64,000 bases of DNA from Arachnia rubra (GTDB taxonomy: Bacteria; Actinomycetota; Actinomycetes; Propionibacteriales; Propionibacteriaceae), in contig NZ_AP024463.1 of assembly GCF_019973735.1 (NCBI RefSeq), positions 2,232,001 through 2,296,000 on the forward strand, given 5' to 3'. The translations under genes and the position numbers were made by a program. The notes beneath the pieces are model-generated. The model worked only from the letters and a program-made list of their open reading frames with translations. It was not told where the DNA came from and searched no databases. This document shows, one piece after another, positions 48,957 through 61,000 of the stretch (positions are counted from its first letter, which is position 1; each line of letters starts with the position of its first letter).

Positions 48957-50369
48957 TCACTCGCCGCCCGCGACCCCAGGGACGAGCGATCGCACGTGTT
49001 CTTCGGTGGTGTTGGCGTCGGCGGCCAGGAATTCGACGTCCTTGCTGCTCCACCGCTCGGGGGGCAGCACCTTGGCGGCGTGCCTGATGTAGCTGCCGCG
49101 CAGCCTCTCGAGATCCAGGGGTTTGCCCGCTACCTGGTCGAGTCGCTCCGGGATGACGATCGCCTTGCCGGGGACGTTGTCCGCCGGGTCGCCCCTGCGC
49201 ACCTCGATGCCCCGGCTCTTCGCGAACGACAGCTGGCTGTTGTGGTGCTTGCCCGCGCCGGTGTACTCGGTTTCCTGGACGACGATGATCTGGTCGCGGT
49301 CCATCTGCATGGCAAGAGCGACGGCCGCCGTCAGGCTGGTGTTGCCGGCCGGGCCGCGTTCCAGGCCCTCAAGTTTCGTCAGCAGCTCGGTCATGTAGAA
49401 GACCTCGCCCTGGGTGACCAGGTGGTAGCCGTCCATGTACCGCAGGGCGCGGGCCGCGTTGCGCGGCACATCCACCCGGTCGGGCCAGGTGGCGAACGGC
49501 ACCCCGAAACCGGTGTGGCCCGTGGTGAAGGATTTGTTGTTGAAGTCCTTGTCGGATGCCATGTGCAGGCCGGTGAGGTCGACGGAGACCGCCACCACCT
49601 GGGTCTGGTCGCAGCCCACCTTGCGCAGGCCGCGGGCCGTGCCCGTCAGGTTGCCACCGCCGGCGTGCGTTACCGCGACCACGTCGGGCTGGCGTCCGTA
49701 GCGTTCCTCCACCTCACGGCCGATCTCGGCGCCGAGCGTCTCCACCCCCGCGATTCCGTAGGGGGTGTAGAGGCTGGCGTTGAAATAGCCGGTCTCCTCC
49801 AGGGTGCGCAGCAGCACGTAGAACAACTCCGGCCCCACCGTCAGTTTGACCACCTCGGCTCCGTAGGCCTCACAGGCCCGGGACTTCTCGACGATCTCGG
49901 GTTGCCCGACGTGCTCGGAGTCGTAGACCTCCTGGATCACGATGCACTTGAGTCCCTGCTGGGCGGCCTGCGAGGCGACGGCCGCCCCGTAGTTCCCGCT
50001 CGTCGCGGTGACCATGCCCTTGAAACCCTTCTTGCGGGCCTCGTGGGCGCTGAGGGAGGCGCGGCGCGCCTTGAAACTTCCGGAGGCGTTCGCGGCCTCG
50101 TCCTTGACGAGGATCCTGGCCCCCTTGCCGGGGCCGGCGATGGCCCGCACCGCCTCGGTGAGGCGATGCAGTTCGTGCAGCGGGGTCCTGCCGACCTTGG
50201 TGGCCCGCTGGATTTCGGCCACATCGTCGAGGGAGTAGCCGGTGGCCGCCATCATCGCCTCATAGTCGAAGGCAATGGGGCTGATGGCGAACTCGTCGTA
50301 GTCCAGGCCCAGGGAGGAACGCATGATCTGGTTCTTGCGCGCCATCACCTCGGCGTAGGAGTCGCTCAT
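48957..50369 (-). CDS. ortB: 2-amino-4-ketopentanoate thiolase, PLP subunit
   Basis: This 470-residue PLP protein is of the threonine synthase/dehydratase fold: ASGSFKARRA holds the PLP lysine, TATSGNYGAAVA binds the phosphate/carboxylate, and THAGGGNLTG is the glycine-rich PLP loop. OrtAB cleaves 2-amino-4-ketopentanoate with CoA to alanine and acetyl-CoA, the energy-yielding step of the pathway. The ATG overlaps ortA by 4 bases, so the two subunits are translationally coupled, as expected for a heteromer. Confidence 0.93.
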   Translation of the reverse strand: MSDSYAEVMARKNQIMRSSLGLDYDEFAISPIAFDYEAMMAATGYSLDDVAEIQRATKVGRTPLHELHRLTEAVRAIAGPGKGARILVKDEAANASGSFKARRASLSAHEARKKGFKGMVTATSGNYGAAVASQAAQQGLKCIVIQEVYDSEHVGQPEIVEKSRACEAYGAEVVKLTVGPELFYVLLRTLEETGYFNASLYTPYGIAGVETLGAEIGREVEERYGRQPDVVAVTHAGGGNLTGTARGLRKVGCDQTQVVAVSVDLTGLHMASDKDFNNKSFTTGHTGFGVPFATWPDRVDVPRNAARALRYMDGYHLVTQGEVFYMTELLTKLEGLERGPAGNTSLTAAVALAMQMDRDQIIVVQETEYTGAGKHHNSQLSFAKSRGIEVRRGDPADNVPGKAIVIPERLDQVAGKPLDLERLRGSYIRHAAKVLPPERWSSKDVEFLAADANTTEEHVRSLVPGVAGGE

Positions 50370-50659
50370 GATTCGTACTCCGTTCCGATCGTGAGGATCT
50401 CGTCCACGGTCTCACCGAAGCTGTGGGAGTATCCCGGGTTGATCCGGCTCAGCACCCCGGTGTGGGTCCGCCCGATGATGGTGCGGATGGTCGCCTCCTC
50501 ACCCAGCGCAGCGGGTGCCGTGAGGAAACCGTCAACCCACTGCAGCAGCGGAGTGGCCGCCGTGTCCGGCGGCACCCCCGCCGCGCGTTCCCCAGGAGCC
50601 AGCACCACCTGCTGGATCTCCACCCACGCCCCTTCCGGGGCAACCGTCGTTGCGCTCAC
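50366..50659 (-). CDS. ortA: 2-amino-4-ketopentanoate thiolase, small subunit
   Basis: This 97-residue protein starts at GTG with GGAG 7 bases upstream. It has the features of OrtA: WVEIQQVVLAPGERA early, then DTAATPLLQWVDGFL and GYSHSFGETVDEIL at the end. OrtA is the small partner of OrtB and is needed for thiolase activity. Position between ord and ortB is the same as in clostridia, which makes the call firm despite the small size. Confidence 0.9.
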   Translation of the reverse strand: MSATTVAPEGAWVEIQQVVLAPGERAAGVPPDTAATPLLQWVDGFLTAPAALGEEATIRTIIGRTHTGVLSRINPGYSHSFGETVDEILTIGTEYES

Positions 50660-50689
50660 TGCATCACTCCAATCGCTCGGGAACAGCGG

Positions 50690-51733
50690 TCACCGGCGCT
50701 CGTAAGCCTCAGGGCCCATGAGCGCCGTCGGCGACGGCAGGTCGATGATCCGTTTCAGCCCGGGGGTGGCCGCGAAGATGCGGGGGATGGTGTTGACCGC
50801 TATGCCCGCCGTGGCCTTGCCGCCGGCAATCTCCGGCCCGGTGGACATGCTGATCTCGGGCACACCGTGGATCGTGATGTAGTCGCCGGTATCGACGCCT
50901 TCGGCTCCGGGATCCACCTGCTGAGGATGGACGAGCCTGATGACCTGTTCGCCGCCGCTGTAGCCGGCCGCTATGTGGTTGCAGCCCGCAACCCTCCCCG
51001 GCTCGATGACCTGCCCCCTGGCCTGGCGCGGCACCTTCGCGATGATGGGCTCAAGCGTCTGCTCCACGCGGTCAACCCCGAGACCGAGGGCGTCGCTGAT
51101 CAGGCGGACAGACTCTGGGAAGCCCACATGCCCGACGATGGACCCGTCGGCCACCCCCGCCCTGAACTCCTCCGGCGTGGTCCCGACGCCCTGGGTCGAG
51201 AGCACGGTCTCACCGTAGGGGCTCAGGTCGTTGATGCGGCTGGCCTCGATGCTGGTGACCTCCTGGCTGCCCGCCGTCAGCACCACCACGAGATGATCGA
51301 GCACAAAGCCCGGGTTCACTCCCACGCCGATGGCGGAGACACCATGTTTCTTGGCGAGAGCATCCAGTTCAGCCGCTATCTCCGGGTTCTGTGCCTCGGG
51401 GGCGGCCATCTCCTCGGCGATACTGACCACATTGATGCCCGCGGAGATGATCCTCTTCAGATCGGGAAGCTGCTTGGCCACCCAGGAGGTGGTTGCGATG
51501 GTGATCACATCCACTTTGGCTGGATCGAGGATGCTCGCTGGATCGTCGCTGACCACAACTCCCGCGAGTTCCACGCCAAGCACCTCGCCGACATCCTTGC
51601 CCGCGAGCTCTGGCCTGATGTCGAATGCGCCCACCAGCTCCAGGCCCTGTTTGGCCAGGATCACCTTGGCAACACCCTGGCCCATCGCGCCAAGACCCCA
51701 CTGGGCCACCCGGATTCGCTGATTCTTGTTCAC
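50690..51733 (-). CDS. ord: 2,4-diaminopentanoate dehydrogenase
   Basis: A GTG start at 51733 with GGGAGA upstream gives 347 residues; the frame opens at 51760. RVAQWGLGAMGQGVAKVIL is the N-terminal NAD(P)-binding fold. VDVITIATTSW, NPGFVLDHLVV and VLSTQGVGTTPEEF match Ord of ornithine fermenters, a dihydrodipicolinate-reductase-like dehydrogenase. It oxidatively deaminates 2,4-diaminopentanoate at carbon 4 to 2-amino-4-ketopentanoate, releasing ammonia and NAD(P)H. It is the first gene of the operon, facing a divergent Lrp/AsnC regulator gene. Confidence 0.93.
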   Translation of the reverse strand: MNKNQRIRVAQWGLGAMGQGVAKVILAKQGLELVGAFDIRPELAGKDVGEVLGVELAGVVVSDDPASILDPAKVDVITIATTSWVAKQLPDLKRIISAGINVVSIAEEMAAPEAQNPEIAAELDALAKKHGVSAIGVGVNPGFVLDHLVVVLTAGSQEVTSIEASRINDLSPYGETVLSTQGVGTTPEEFRAGVADGSIVGHVGFPESVRLISDALGLGVDRVEQTLEPIIAKVPRQARGQVIEPGRVAGCNHIAAGYSGGEQVIRLVHPQQVDPGAEGVDTGDYITIHGVPEISMSTGPEIAGGKATAGIAVNTIPRIFAATPGLKRIIDLPSPTALMGPEAYERR

Positions 51734-52114
51734 TTCTCTCCCTCGAGTCGTCGTTTCCACCTCAGCCGAGACACAGCACGGGCAGCACGTTCAGGACACC
51801 GGGATGAATGTCCCCACCTGGGAGAACCGGATCCTGAGTCCGCCGATACCGCTTCGCCCTGCCACCCTGGCGGTTAGTATGTTCGCCATGTCCAGGGCTC
51901 CTCGCCCGGCGCGCATCCCTACGGATGCCCGTCGGCTCACTGTCGTGAAGGTGTCGTCACTGACCATTCCGGTTTCACGGTATCCACGGCCCCCCGCATT
52001 CACCCCGCTAAAGCCAGATTTGAAGGCGATGAAGACCCAACAATTGCGATCTTCCCATTGCCAGGAGTCCAAACCGGAAAAACTCCCAGAAAACCCCTCG
52101 GATAGGGGGCGCTG
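51734..52114. promoter_or_regulatory. Divergent control region between ord and the Lrp-type regulator
   Basis: No gene is supported in this 381-base gap; a 93-codon minus-strand frame here has no ribosome site or recognisable sequence. Exact inverted copies TTCCGGTTT (51967-51975) and AAACCGGAA (52071-52079) lie with centres about 104 bases apart, roughly ten helical turns. That would suit looping by a multimeric Lrp-type regulator. -35/-10 boxes could not be fixed. Confidence 0.4.
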
Positions 52115-53119
52115 GTGAGGGACGAGATGGATCTTCAGCTGATCGGCCTGCTGCAGATCGACCCGCGCATCTCCTGGTCCAAGGCGGGCGAGATCCTCCA
52201 GATGTCACCAACGACGGTGGCGAACCACTGGAATCAGTTGGTGGATAAGGGACTGGCCTGGATCTGCACCCATCCGAATCTGGAACACCGGTTCACCGCG
52301 GTGGTCGAGGTCGACTGCCAGACCGAGTTCCTTCCCCCGGTGATCGAGAAAATGTGCTCCCATCCCCTGATCACCAGCGTTGACGAGACCACCGGGCAGC
52401 GCGACCTCCTGCTGACCATCATGGCCCCCGATATGGCGACGCTGACCTCCCTGATCATCGACTGGATCGGCGGCCTCGAGGGGGTGCATGGAACCCGCAG
52501 CTCCCTGGTGACCAACGTCATCGTCGGAGCCGAGGCCTGGCGGGTGAACATCCTCACTCAGCGCCAGGTCAACCAGGCGCTCCCGCAGCGCACCCCCGAC
52601 AAGCCTGCGGTGGACACCGACGATGCGGACCTGGCGCTAGCCCAGGCCTTGGCCCACGACGGCAGGGCCAGCATCGCTTCGCTGTCCCAGGAACTGGGTA
52701 TGCCGACCAGCACAGTGCACCGCAGGATGCGCCGGCTCCTCAGCAACCGGAACCTGATCATGCGCTGTGACACTGCCCCCGAGGTGGCAGGCTGGCTGCT
52801 GGAGTGCACCTGGCTGACAACAGTGGCCTTCAATTACAAGACCCGGGTGATAGAGCTCTTGAGGGAGCAGCCGTCCCTGCGCTCCTGCATGTGGATGACG
52901 GGTGGGAACAACCTGCGCGTCAACTTCCGGCTGAACCACAGGAGCGCCATGGGCGCCCTGGAGTCATCGATAGCGGCGGCCATCCCCGGACTAGCACCCG
53001 ACGAGACCATCGTGCACCTGCGCAGCCACAAGTCGATGGGCTGGCTGCTGCGCCCCGACGGCAGCTGCACCGGTGAGTTCGTCTCGCCGTACTCGGTTCC
53101 CAAGAGATCCCGCGGGTAG
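52115..53119 (+). CDS. Double Lrp/AsnC-type transcriptional regulator, probable ornithine operon regulator
   Basis: This 334-residue protein contains two AsnC-type HTH domains. One is at the N-terminus (DLQLIGLLQIDPRISWSKAGEILQMSPTTVANHWNQL) and one near residue 170-220 (DLALAQALAHDGRASIASLSQELGMPTSTVHRRMRRL). Each is followed by a ligand-sensing RAM-like domain. Such fused duplicates are common in actinobacteria. It is divergent from ord, so regulation of ornithine degradation, perhaps with ornithine as ligand, is likely. GTG 52115 has GGGGG upstream; ATG 52127 with GAGGG 7 bases upstream is an equal alternative. Confidence 0.88.
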   Translation: MRDEMDLQLIGLLQIDPRISWSKAGEILQMSPTTVANHWNQLVDKGLAWICTHPNLEHRFTAVVEVDCQTEFLPPVIEKMCSHPLITSVDETTGQRDLLLTIMAPDMATLTSLIIDWIGGLEGVHGTRSSLVTNVIVGAEAWRVNILTQRQVNQALPQRTPDKPAVDTDDADLALAQALAHDGRASIASLSQELGMPTSTVHRRMRRLLSNRNLIMRCDTAPEVAGWLLECTWLTTVAFNYKTRVIELLREQPSLRSCMWMTGGNNLRVNFRLNHRSAMGALESSIAAAIPGLAPDETIVHLRSHKSMGWLLRPDGSCTGEFVSPYSVPKRSRG

Positions 53120-53135
53120 CCGCCTGCAGGGGGCA

Positions 53136-53160
53136 CCGGGGGGATCTTTCGATCCCCCGG
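53136..53160. terminator. Terminator between the Lrp-type gene and clpB
   Basis: CCGGGGGGATC-TTTC-GATCCCCCGG forms a strong stem with one unpaired G, 17 bases after the regulator stop and 64 bases after the stop of convergent clpB. Confidence 0.75.
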
Positions 53161-53223
53161 CAAATCATCCAAGCCGGTCGTAATTGCCCCCGGCAGCTCC
53201 GGGTGTTCAGCACCGCCGGCCGT

Positions 53224-55794
53224 TCAGACGATCGCGATGCCGTCGTCCACCCGGTCGAAACGGACCTTCTCGCCGTCATGAATCTGGCCAGAGAGCAGTC
53301 CGCGGGCAAGCTGGTCCTCGATGGTGTTCTGCACGAGACGGCGCAGCGGACGAGCCCCGTAGACCGGGTCGAAGCCCACCTCACCCAGCCAGTCGGCTGC
53401 GGCATCGGTGACCTCCACAGTGATCCTGCGCGACGCCAGGCGGCGGCCCAGCCGCTCCAGCTGGATGGCGACGATCCTGCGCAGGTCCTCACGGCTGAGC
53501 GACTCGAACATGACGATATCGTCCAGCCGGTTCAGGAACTCAGGACGGAACGCGGAGCGCACGACTCCCATCACCTGCTCCCGTTTCTCCTCATCGCTCA
53601 GCAGCGGATCGGAGAGGTACTGCGACCCAAGGTTGCTGGTGAGGATGAGGATGGTGTTGCGGAAGTCGACCGTGCGTCCCTGGCCATCGGTGAGACGACC
53701 GTCATCGAGAACCTGCAACAGGATGTTGAACAGATCGGGGTGGGCCTTCTCCACCTCGTCAAGCAGCACCACGGAGTACGGGCGCCGCCGCACCGCCTCG
53801 GTGAGCTGGCCACCCTCCTCGTAGCCAACGTACCCGGGAGGTGCGCCGACGAGCCGGGCCACCGAGTGCTTCTCGGAGTACTCACTCATGTCGATGCGGA
53901 CCATCGCGGTCTCGTCGTCGAACAGGAAGTCCGCGAGCGACTTGGCCAGCTCGGTCTTGCCGACGCCCGTGGGCCCGAGGAACAGGAATGAGCCGGTGGG
54001 ACGGTTCGGATCGGAGATACCGGCCCGGGAGCGCCGCACCGCATCCGAGACCGCTTTAACGGCCTCGCGCTGCCCGATCAGGCGGACCCCGAGACGCTCC
54101 TCCATCTCCATCAGCTTCTCGGACTCGCCCTGCAGCAACCGCCCGACCGGGATCCCCGTCCAGGCACCCACAACCTCGGCTATGTCGGTCTCCGAGACCT
54201 CGTCGGAGACCATGCGGGAGACATCAGCGTCGGTCCTCTCAGCGTCGGTGAGCTGCTGTTCAATCACAGGGATCTCCCCGTACAGGATCTGGGAGGCGCG
54301 CCCCAGGTCACCGGCACGCTGTGCCTTGTCGGCCTCGACGCGAAGGGCGTCGATCCTCTCCTTGAGATCGCCGACACGGTTCAGCCCGGACTTCTCCTGC
54401 TCCCAGCGGGCCTCCAGGGCTCGCAGCTTCTCCTGCGCATCCGCAAGTTCAGCACGCAGCGTGGCGAGACGCTCACGGGAGGCGGCATCCTCCTCATTCT
54501 TCAGGTGTAGTTCCTGCATCAGCATGCGGTCCACATCACGGCGCAGCATGTCTATCTCTTCGGGGCTGGAGTCGATCTCCATGCGCAGCCGCGAGGCGGC
54601 CTCATCCACCAGGTCGATGGCCTTGTCTGGAAGCTTCCGGCTGGTGATGTAACGGTCAGACAGCACCGCGGCCGCGACCAGCGCTGAGTCTGTGATACGG
54701 ACCTTGTGGTGGGCCTCATAGCGCTCCCGCAGCCCACGCAGGATGGCGATGGCGTCCTCCACGGAAGGCTCACCGACATAGACCTGCTGGAAGCGGCGTT
54801 CCAGCGCCGGGTCCTTCTCGATCCGTTCCCGGTACTCGTCGAGTGTGGTGGCACCGATCATCCGCAGCTCGCCGCGCGCCAGCATGGGCTTGAGCATGTT
54901 GCCCGCATCCATGCCGCCCTCACCGGCAGCACCCGCACCGACGACGGTGTGCAGCTCATCGATGAAGGTGATGATCTGCCCCTCAGACTCCTTGATCTCG
55001 TTCAGGACAGCCTTCAGACGCTCCTCAAAATCGCCGCGGTACTTGGCTCCAGCCACCATCGAGGTGAGATCCAGGGAGACCAGGCGACGGCCCTTGAGGG
55101 AGTCAGGGACGTCACCCTCCACCAAGCGCAGGGCAAGGCCCTCCACAACGGCGGTCTTGCCGACCCCTGGCTCGCCGATCAGCACCGGGTTGTTCTTGGT
55201 GCGGCGCGCCAGCACCTGGACGACACGGCGGATCTCCTGGTCACGGCCGATGACCGGGTCAAGATTGCCGGAGCGGGCGCGCTCGGTCAGGTCCACGGAG
55301 TACTTCTCCAGCGCCGACTCGCCACCCTCGGACTCAGCCGAGGTGACACGCTTGCCACCTCGGGACTCCTCGAAGGCCTTGGTCAGTTTCTCCGCACTGG
55401 CCCCGGCATGCTCCAGGATCGTCCGGGCCTGGGAGTCCACGGAAGCGAGGGCTATCAACAGGTGTTCGGTGGCCACGAACTGGTCGCCGAGCTGCTCGGC
55501 GAGGGTCTCCGCGGTGGCCAGCACACGCGCCAGCGCCCCCGAGATCGTGGGCTGCGTCACCGAACTTCCGGTGCTGGAAGGCTGTTTGGCGATGGCCTCG
55601 GTGGCCTGGGTATCAACGGCGGCCGGATCGGCGCCGACGGCGGCCAGCAGGTGGCCAACGGTGTTGTCGGGTGTCAGTAGTAGGCCGTGCAACAGATGCA
55701 CGGGTTCAGCGGACGGATTGCCCGCGGTCAAAGCCTGCCGCACTGCCGCGGTCACGGCGTCGCGGCTCTTGGTGGTCAGTTTCTCAGTGTTCAC
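53224..55794 (-). CDS. clpB: ATP-dependent disaggregase ClpB
   Basis: This 856-residue protein has the full ClpB layout. It has an N-terminal double-Clp domain, first AAA+ domain ([25 protein letters not shown]), the long coiled-coil middle domain (about residues 400-530) and second AAA+ domain ([32 protein letters not shown]). The GARPLRR sensor 2 lies near the C-terminus. It rescues aggregated proteins together with DnaK. GTG start with GGAGG 5 bases upstream. A HAIR-like inverted repeat overlaps its promoter, so HspR heat-shock repression is expected. Confidence 0.97.
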   Translation of the reverse strand: MNTEKLTTKSRDAVTAAVRQALTAGNPSAEPVHLLHGLLLTPDNTVGHLLAAVGADPAAVDTQATEAIAKQPSSTGSSVTQPTISGALARVLATAETLAEQLGDQFVATEHLLIALASVDSQARTILEHAGASAEKLTKAFEESRGGKRVTSAESEGGESALEKYSVDLTERARSGNLDPVIGRDQEIRRVVQVLARRTKNNPVLIGEPGVGKTAVVEGLALRLVEGDVPDSLKGRRLVSLDLTSMVAGAKYRGDFEERLKAVLNEIKESEGQIITFIDELHTVVGAGAAGEGGMDAGNMLKPMLARGELRMIGATTLDEYRERIEKDPALERRFQQVYVGEPSVEDAIAILRGLRERYEAHHKVRITDSALVAAAVLSDRYITSRKLPDKAIDLVDEAASRLRMEIDSSPEEIDMLRRDVDRMLMQELHLKNEEDAASRERLATLRAELADAQEKLRALEARWEQEKSGLNRVGDLKERIDALRVEADKAQRAGDLGRASQILYGEIPVIEQQLTDAERTDADVSRMVSDEVSETDIAEVVGAWTGIPVGRLLQGESEKLMEMEERLGVRLIGQREAVKAVSDAVRRSRAGISDPNRPTGSFLFLGPTGVGKTELAKSLADFLFDDETAMVRIDMSEYSEKHSVARLVGAPPGYVGYEEGGQLTEAVRRRPYSVVLLDEVEKAHPDLFNILLQVLDDGRLTDGQGRTVDFRNTILILTSNLGSQYLSDPLLSDEEKREQVMGVVRSAFRPEFLNRLDDIVMFESLSREDLRRIVAIQLERLGRRLASRRITVEVTDAAADWLGEVGFDPVYGARPLRRLVQNTIEDQLARGLLSGQIHDGEKVRFDRVDDGIAIV

Positions 55795-55821
55795 TTAGTC
55801 CTCCAGAGTGCCGATTACAAA

Positions 55822-55842
55822 GTTGAGCCTACCACACTCAAC
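55822..55842 (-). promoter_or_regulatory. HAIR-like HspR operator in the clpB promoter
   Basis: GTTGAGC-N7-ACTCAAC resembles the HspR-associated inverted repeat CTTGAGT-N7-ACTCAAG. It starts 28 bases upstream of the clpB start. A TTGAGT -35 and a TGTAAT -10 with 16-base spacing can be placed across it, so a bound repressor would block polymerase. Confidence 0.7.
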
Positions 55843-56022
55843 CTTATTCCATGCAGTTTCAACACCCGCCCAGCCACTGTCCGAATCGCCGTCATTTCAG
55901 GGGAACAGACCACAGCGGCTACTCCGGGCGTTAGGCTCAGCACTATGGACGGGGCAGGATTCCCACTGCAGGACCCAGCCACCGCCCGGTCGCCCATCGA
56001 AGTGCCGACGACAAGGAGTCCC

Positions 56023-57894
<1,872 letters not shown>

Positions 57895-57904
57895 CAACTC
57901 TCCC

Positions 57905-57933
57905 GGTGGCGGGGCTGACACCACCCCGCCACC
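57905..57933 (+). terminator. Terminator after pckG
   Basis: GGTGGCGGGG / CCCCGCCACC is a perfect 10-bp stem with a 9-base loop, 10 bases after the stop codon. It also faces the end of jetC from the other side. Confidence 0.8.
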
Positions 57934-58043
57934 GCTGCGCCGGCCTCGGGGGAATCACGGGTCTGTGCGAAAGCTCCACCTGCGCATTCCTATTCCTGGC
58001 GCCATGGGGATCCTGGTGGCCGATCTGCTGCGTGGTGCAGGCT

Positions 58044-61000
58044 TCAGGAGGCCGGTGCCTCGACAGCCTCCAGCTGGCCGCCCGCCCACAACTCCATGAC
58101 CAGGTCGGCGCCGGGCATCGGGGCAGGTGCCCGGACCACCTGGTAGATCGCTGCGACGGGCACGTCCGCCACGTTGACCAGTCGTCCCGGCCCAGCCAGC
58201 AGCACGTCCAGGTCGAATTCCCGGAACAGCTTCATCACAGTGGCGCGGTTGGCGGCGTCCAGGCCGTCGAATGCCTCATCGAGCCACAACGGCCGGGGGC
58301 CGGTCGGCATCTCTTCATACATCGCAGCCAAGGTGGCCACCAACGGCATCATCAGCATCACGACACGCGCCCCACCCGACAGCTCCGCATACCCGCGGGT
58401 GGTCAGCGGCCCCCATGTCCCGGAGCCGCGCCGGTGTTCGAGGTGGATGTCATACCAGCTGCGGTAGTCCAGCCGTTCCGCGAGTCCATTGCGCCAGTCA
58501 GCCAGCCTCGAGCTCTGGGCCTCTCTCTTGACCTCATCGATGCGAGTCCTCAGGAATTCCCTGACCCGGGACTCCGCCTCAGGGTTGCCCCAGGTGGGGG
58601 CACTGACGGCCTCCAGCACCTGCCGGGTCGCGGCGTCCTTCGGAGCCAGAACGATCCTGAGCGCCGTACGGTCTGTGCGGGTGGCATGCGACTCCAGCAC
58701 CCTATTGATGCGTTCCACGAGGCCCTGGGTGGCACTGATCCGGTCCCGCAGATGATCCATGAACGTGGATCCCAGTAGCTGCCCGAGGACATCCTGCACG
58801 CGCTGGTCATAGCTCGAGGCCAACTTCTCCCGCACACCCTGCAGATGAGCCAGCGCTTCCCCGAGGGACAGGTCGGTGCCATGGGCGTCGACAGCGACGG
58901 TGACCTCCGGCAGGTCATCGGTCTCATCGACCCGAAGGCTGCGGCCGCCCAGCTCCAGGTCGGCGCGGGCCTCGGTCGCGCCGGTGTGCAGCTTCCGCCA
59001 GGCGCTCTGGACCTCCTGATCGCTGTGCCGCCAGTTGCGGATCTTGATCTGCTGGTTCGCGGCCTGGACCTGAGCGCCCACCTGGGTGATCGCCACCGAA
59101 TCCGGGTCTGGCAGCTCCAGGCCCAGCTCACCGGCCAGGCCCGCATCCACCAGCCTCCGGAACCAGGCGAAGGCCCGGTCACGCTCAGCGGCGACAACCT
59201 CGTGGTCCCGTTCAGCGGCCGCCAGCGCTTCCTCAGCCCGGCCCGCGCGGCCCGCCAGCTCAAGAAGCTCCCGCTCCATGCTGTGCGCCTGTGCCGTCGC
59301 ATCTGAGGCGCGCTCCTGCAGCGTCTCCAGTTCCTGGATGATTTCCTGGTCATCAGCCCCGATGGCCGTCTCAAGGGCCTGCACCCGGGATCTGGCGGCG
59401 ATCAGCCGTTCCTCGGCCGCCTGTAGCCCGGTTGCGGTCTCGTCTCGTAACCGTGTTCCGTCAGCCGCTGCCTCGACCGCCGCCTCCCAGGACGACAGGG
59501 CCGCGGCCTCCCGGTCCCGGGCATGCCGCAGGATGCCAAAGGCGTTCTCAGCCCGTCGCAGTCGCTCCTGGACTTCAACGAGCTCGGTGGCCCGGACAGG
59601 CAGCTGCCGTTCTGTGGTGAACTCCAGCAGGGCAGCCCGCCTGGAATCGGCCTCGGCCCTCAGGCCATGGGAACGGGCCTCACGCTGCCCGGCGACTTCC
59701 TCGGCCGAGGCCGCCAGGGTCTCCGCCGTGGCTGCGTCACGCAGCAGCCCGAAGAGTTCCCGGTCATCGGGAGCAGAGGCCATCGCCCGTTCCAGAGCCG
59801 ATAGCTCAGCTGCCGCCCAGCTGCCCTCGGCCTCGGCCTCGGTGGCCTCGGAGACGGCTGCCTCCCGTCTACTGACGAGCTCTTTCCTACGACGTGCCAG
59901 GCCGGTTTCCCGGGCCTGATGGCCAAGATATTCAGCGTCACCGCAAACGCAGCTGGCCTGTCCCATCACGGACCCGTTGCGCCAACGGCCATCCAGCGCC
60001 ACAGCAAGCCCGGTCTCTGGCAGGTCCTCACCTGCATGGACCAGGTGAATTCCCCTCAACAGGGCGTCGATACGGTCGGCCCACGGACCGGGCGCTGGCT
60101 CCATCACCTGTCCGAGTCCCCTGGCCACAGGCTGGCCGGCCACAGCCTGGACATCGCCGACGACGGACTCCTCATCGCTGACCCAGGCGTCGAGCAGCCC
60201 CGAGGCAGCAAGCGCGGCCTCGACAGCAGCCAGCTCGCTACCTGACAATCCCTCCCTGGGATTCAGGAGGCGCCACACGGGTGCACCGGTTCTGGGACGG
60301 GCGCGTCGCGCCCACAGCACGGGCGGCTGCGGCTCTATAGCGCGGTTCCTCTCCAGCTCCTCGATCTGCCCGGCCAGTTCGTTGGCCTGCTGCCGGGCTG
60401 CGCGCCCACGCGCCTGCGCCTCCTGCAGGCGCGCCTGGACTGGCCCGCAAGCTGCCTCGAACCATTCCTCCCGGATCCGTTCCCTGAGAGGCGGCCGCGG
60501 AGTCTTGCCGTCGGGCAGCGAGGCCTGCCAGGGCTCGACATCCACGCTGCGCCCAAGCCCGTCTGTCCACACGTCGAGCCGCGCCGCCAACGAGTCACGT
60601 TCCTGCTCAGCCGCCGCCCACGCCGTCTCGCGGCGTTCCCCAGCCTCGGTGGCCCGCTGCCGCGCCTCCGCAGCGACCTCCTCCGCGCGGCTGGCCTCCT
60701 GGTCCGCGAGGGTGACCTCGGCCAGGAGCTGCTGGGCGCGCCTGACGTCACGGTTCCTGTCGCCCACCCGTTGCTCCGTCAGCAGCGGGTCGAAATCGGT
60801 GATATCGAGTCCCGCCTCCCGTGACGCATACCGCGCATCCGCGACGCGGCCAGCGGTTTCTCTCCTACGGGTCTCGAGGCGCGCCCCGGCGTCGCCACAG
60901 ACCTCCTCACTCCTGCGGGCGATCCCCCCAGCGGTCTCCGCACGCCGTTCCGCCTCTGTGTGTTCCCGGGCGGCCATCTCCGCGACAGCACGGGCATGGC

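Noticed and set aside
51791..52072. A 93-codon minus-strand frame between ord and the Lrp-type gene
   Set aside because: No ribosome site, no recognisable sequence, and it fills the expected divergent promoter region.
57895..58043. A jetD remnant in the gap after jetC
   Set aside because: Neither strand shows sequence that could be tied to JetD; the gap holds the pckG terminator and nothing else recognisable.
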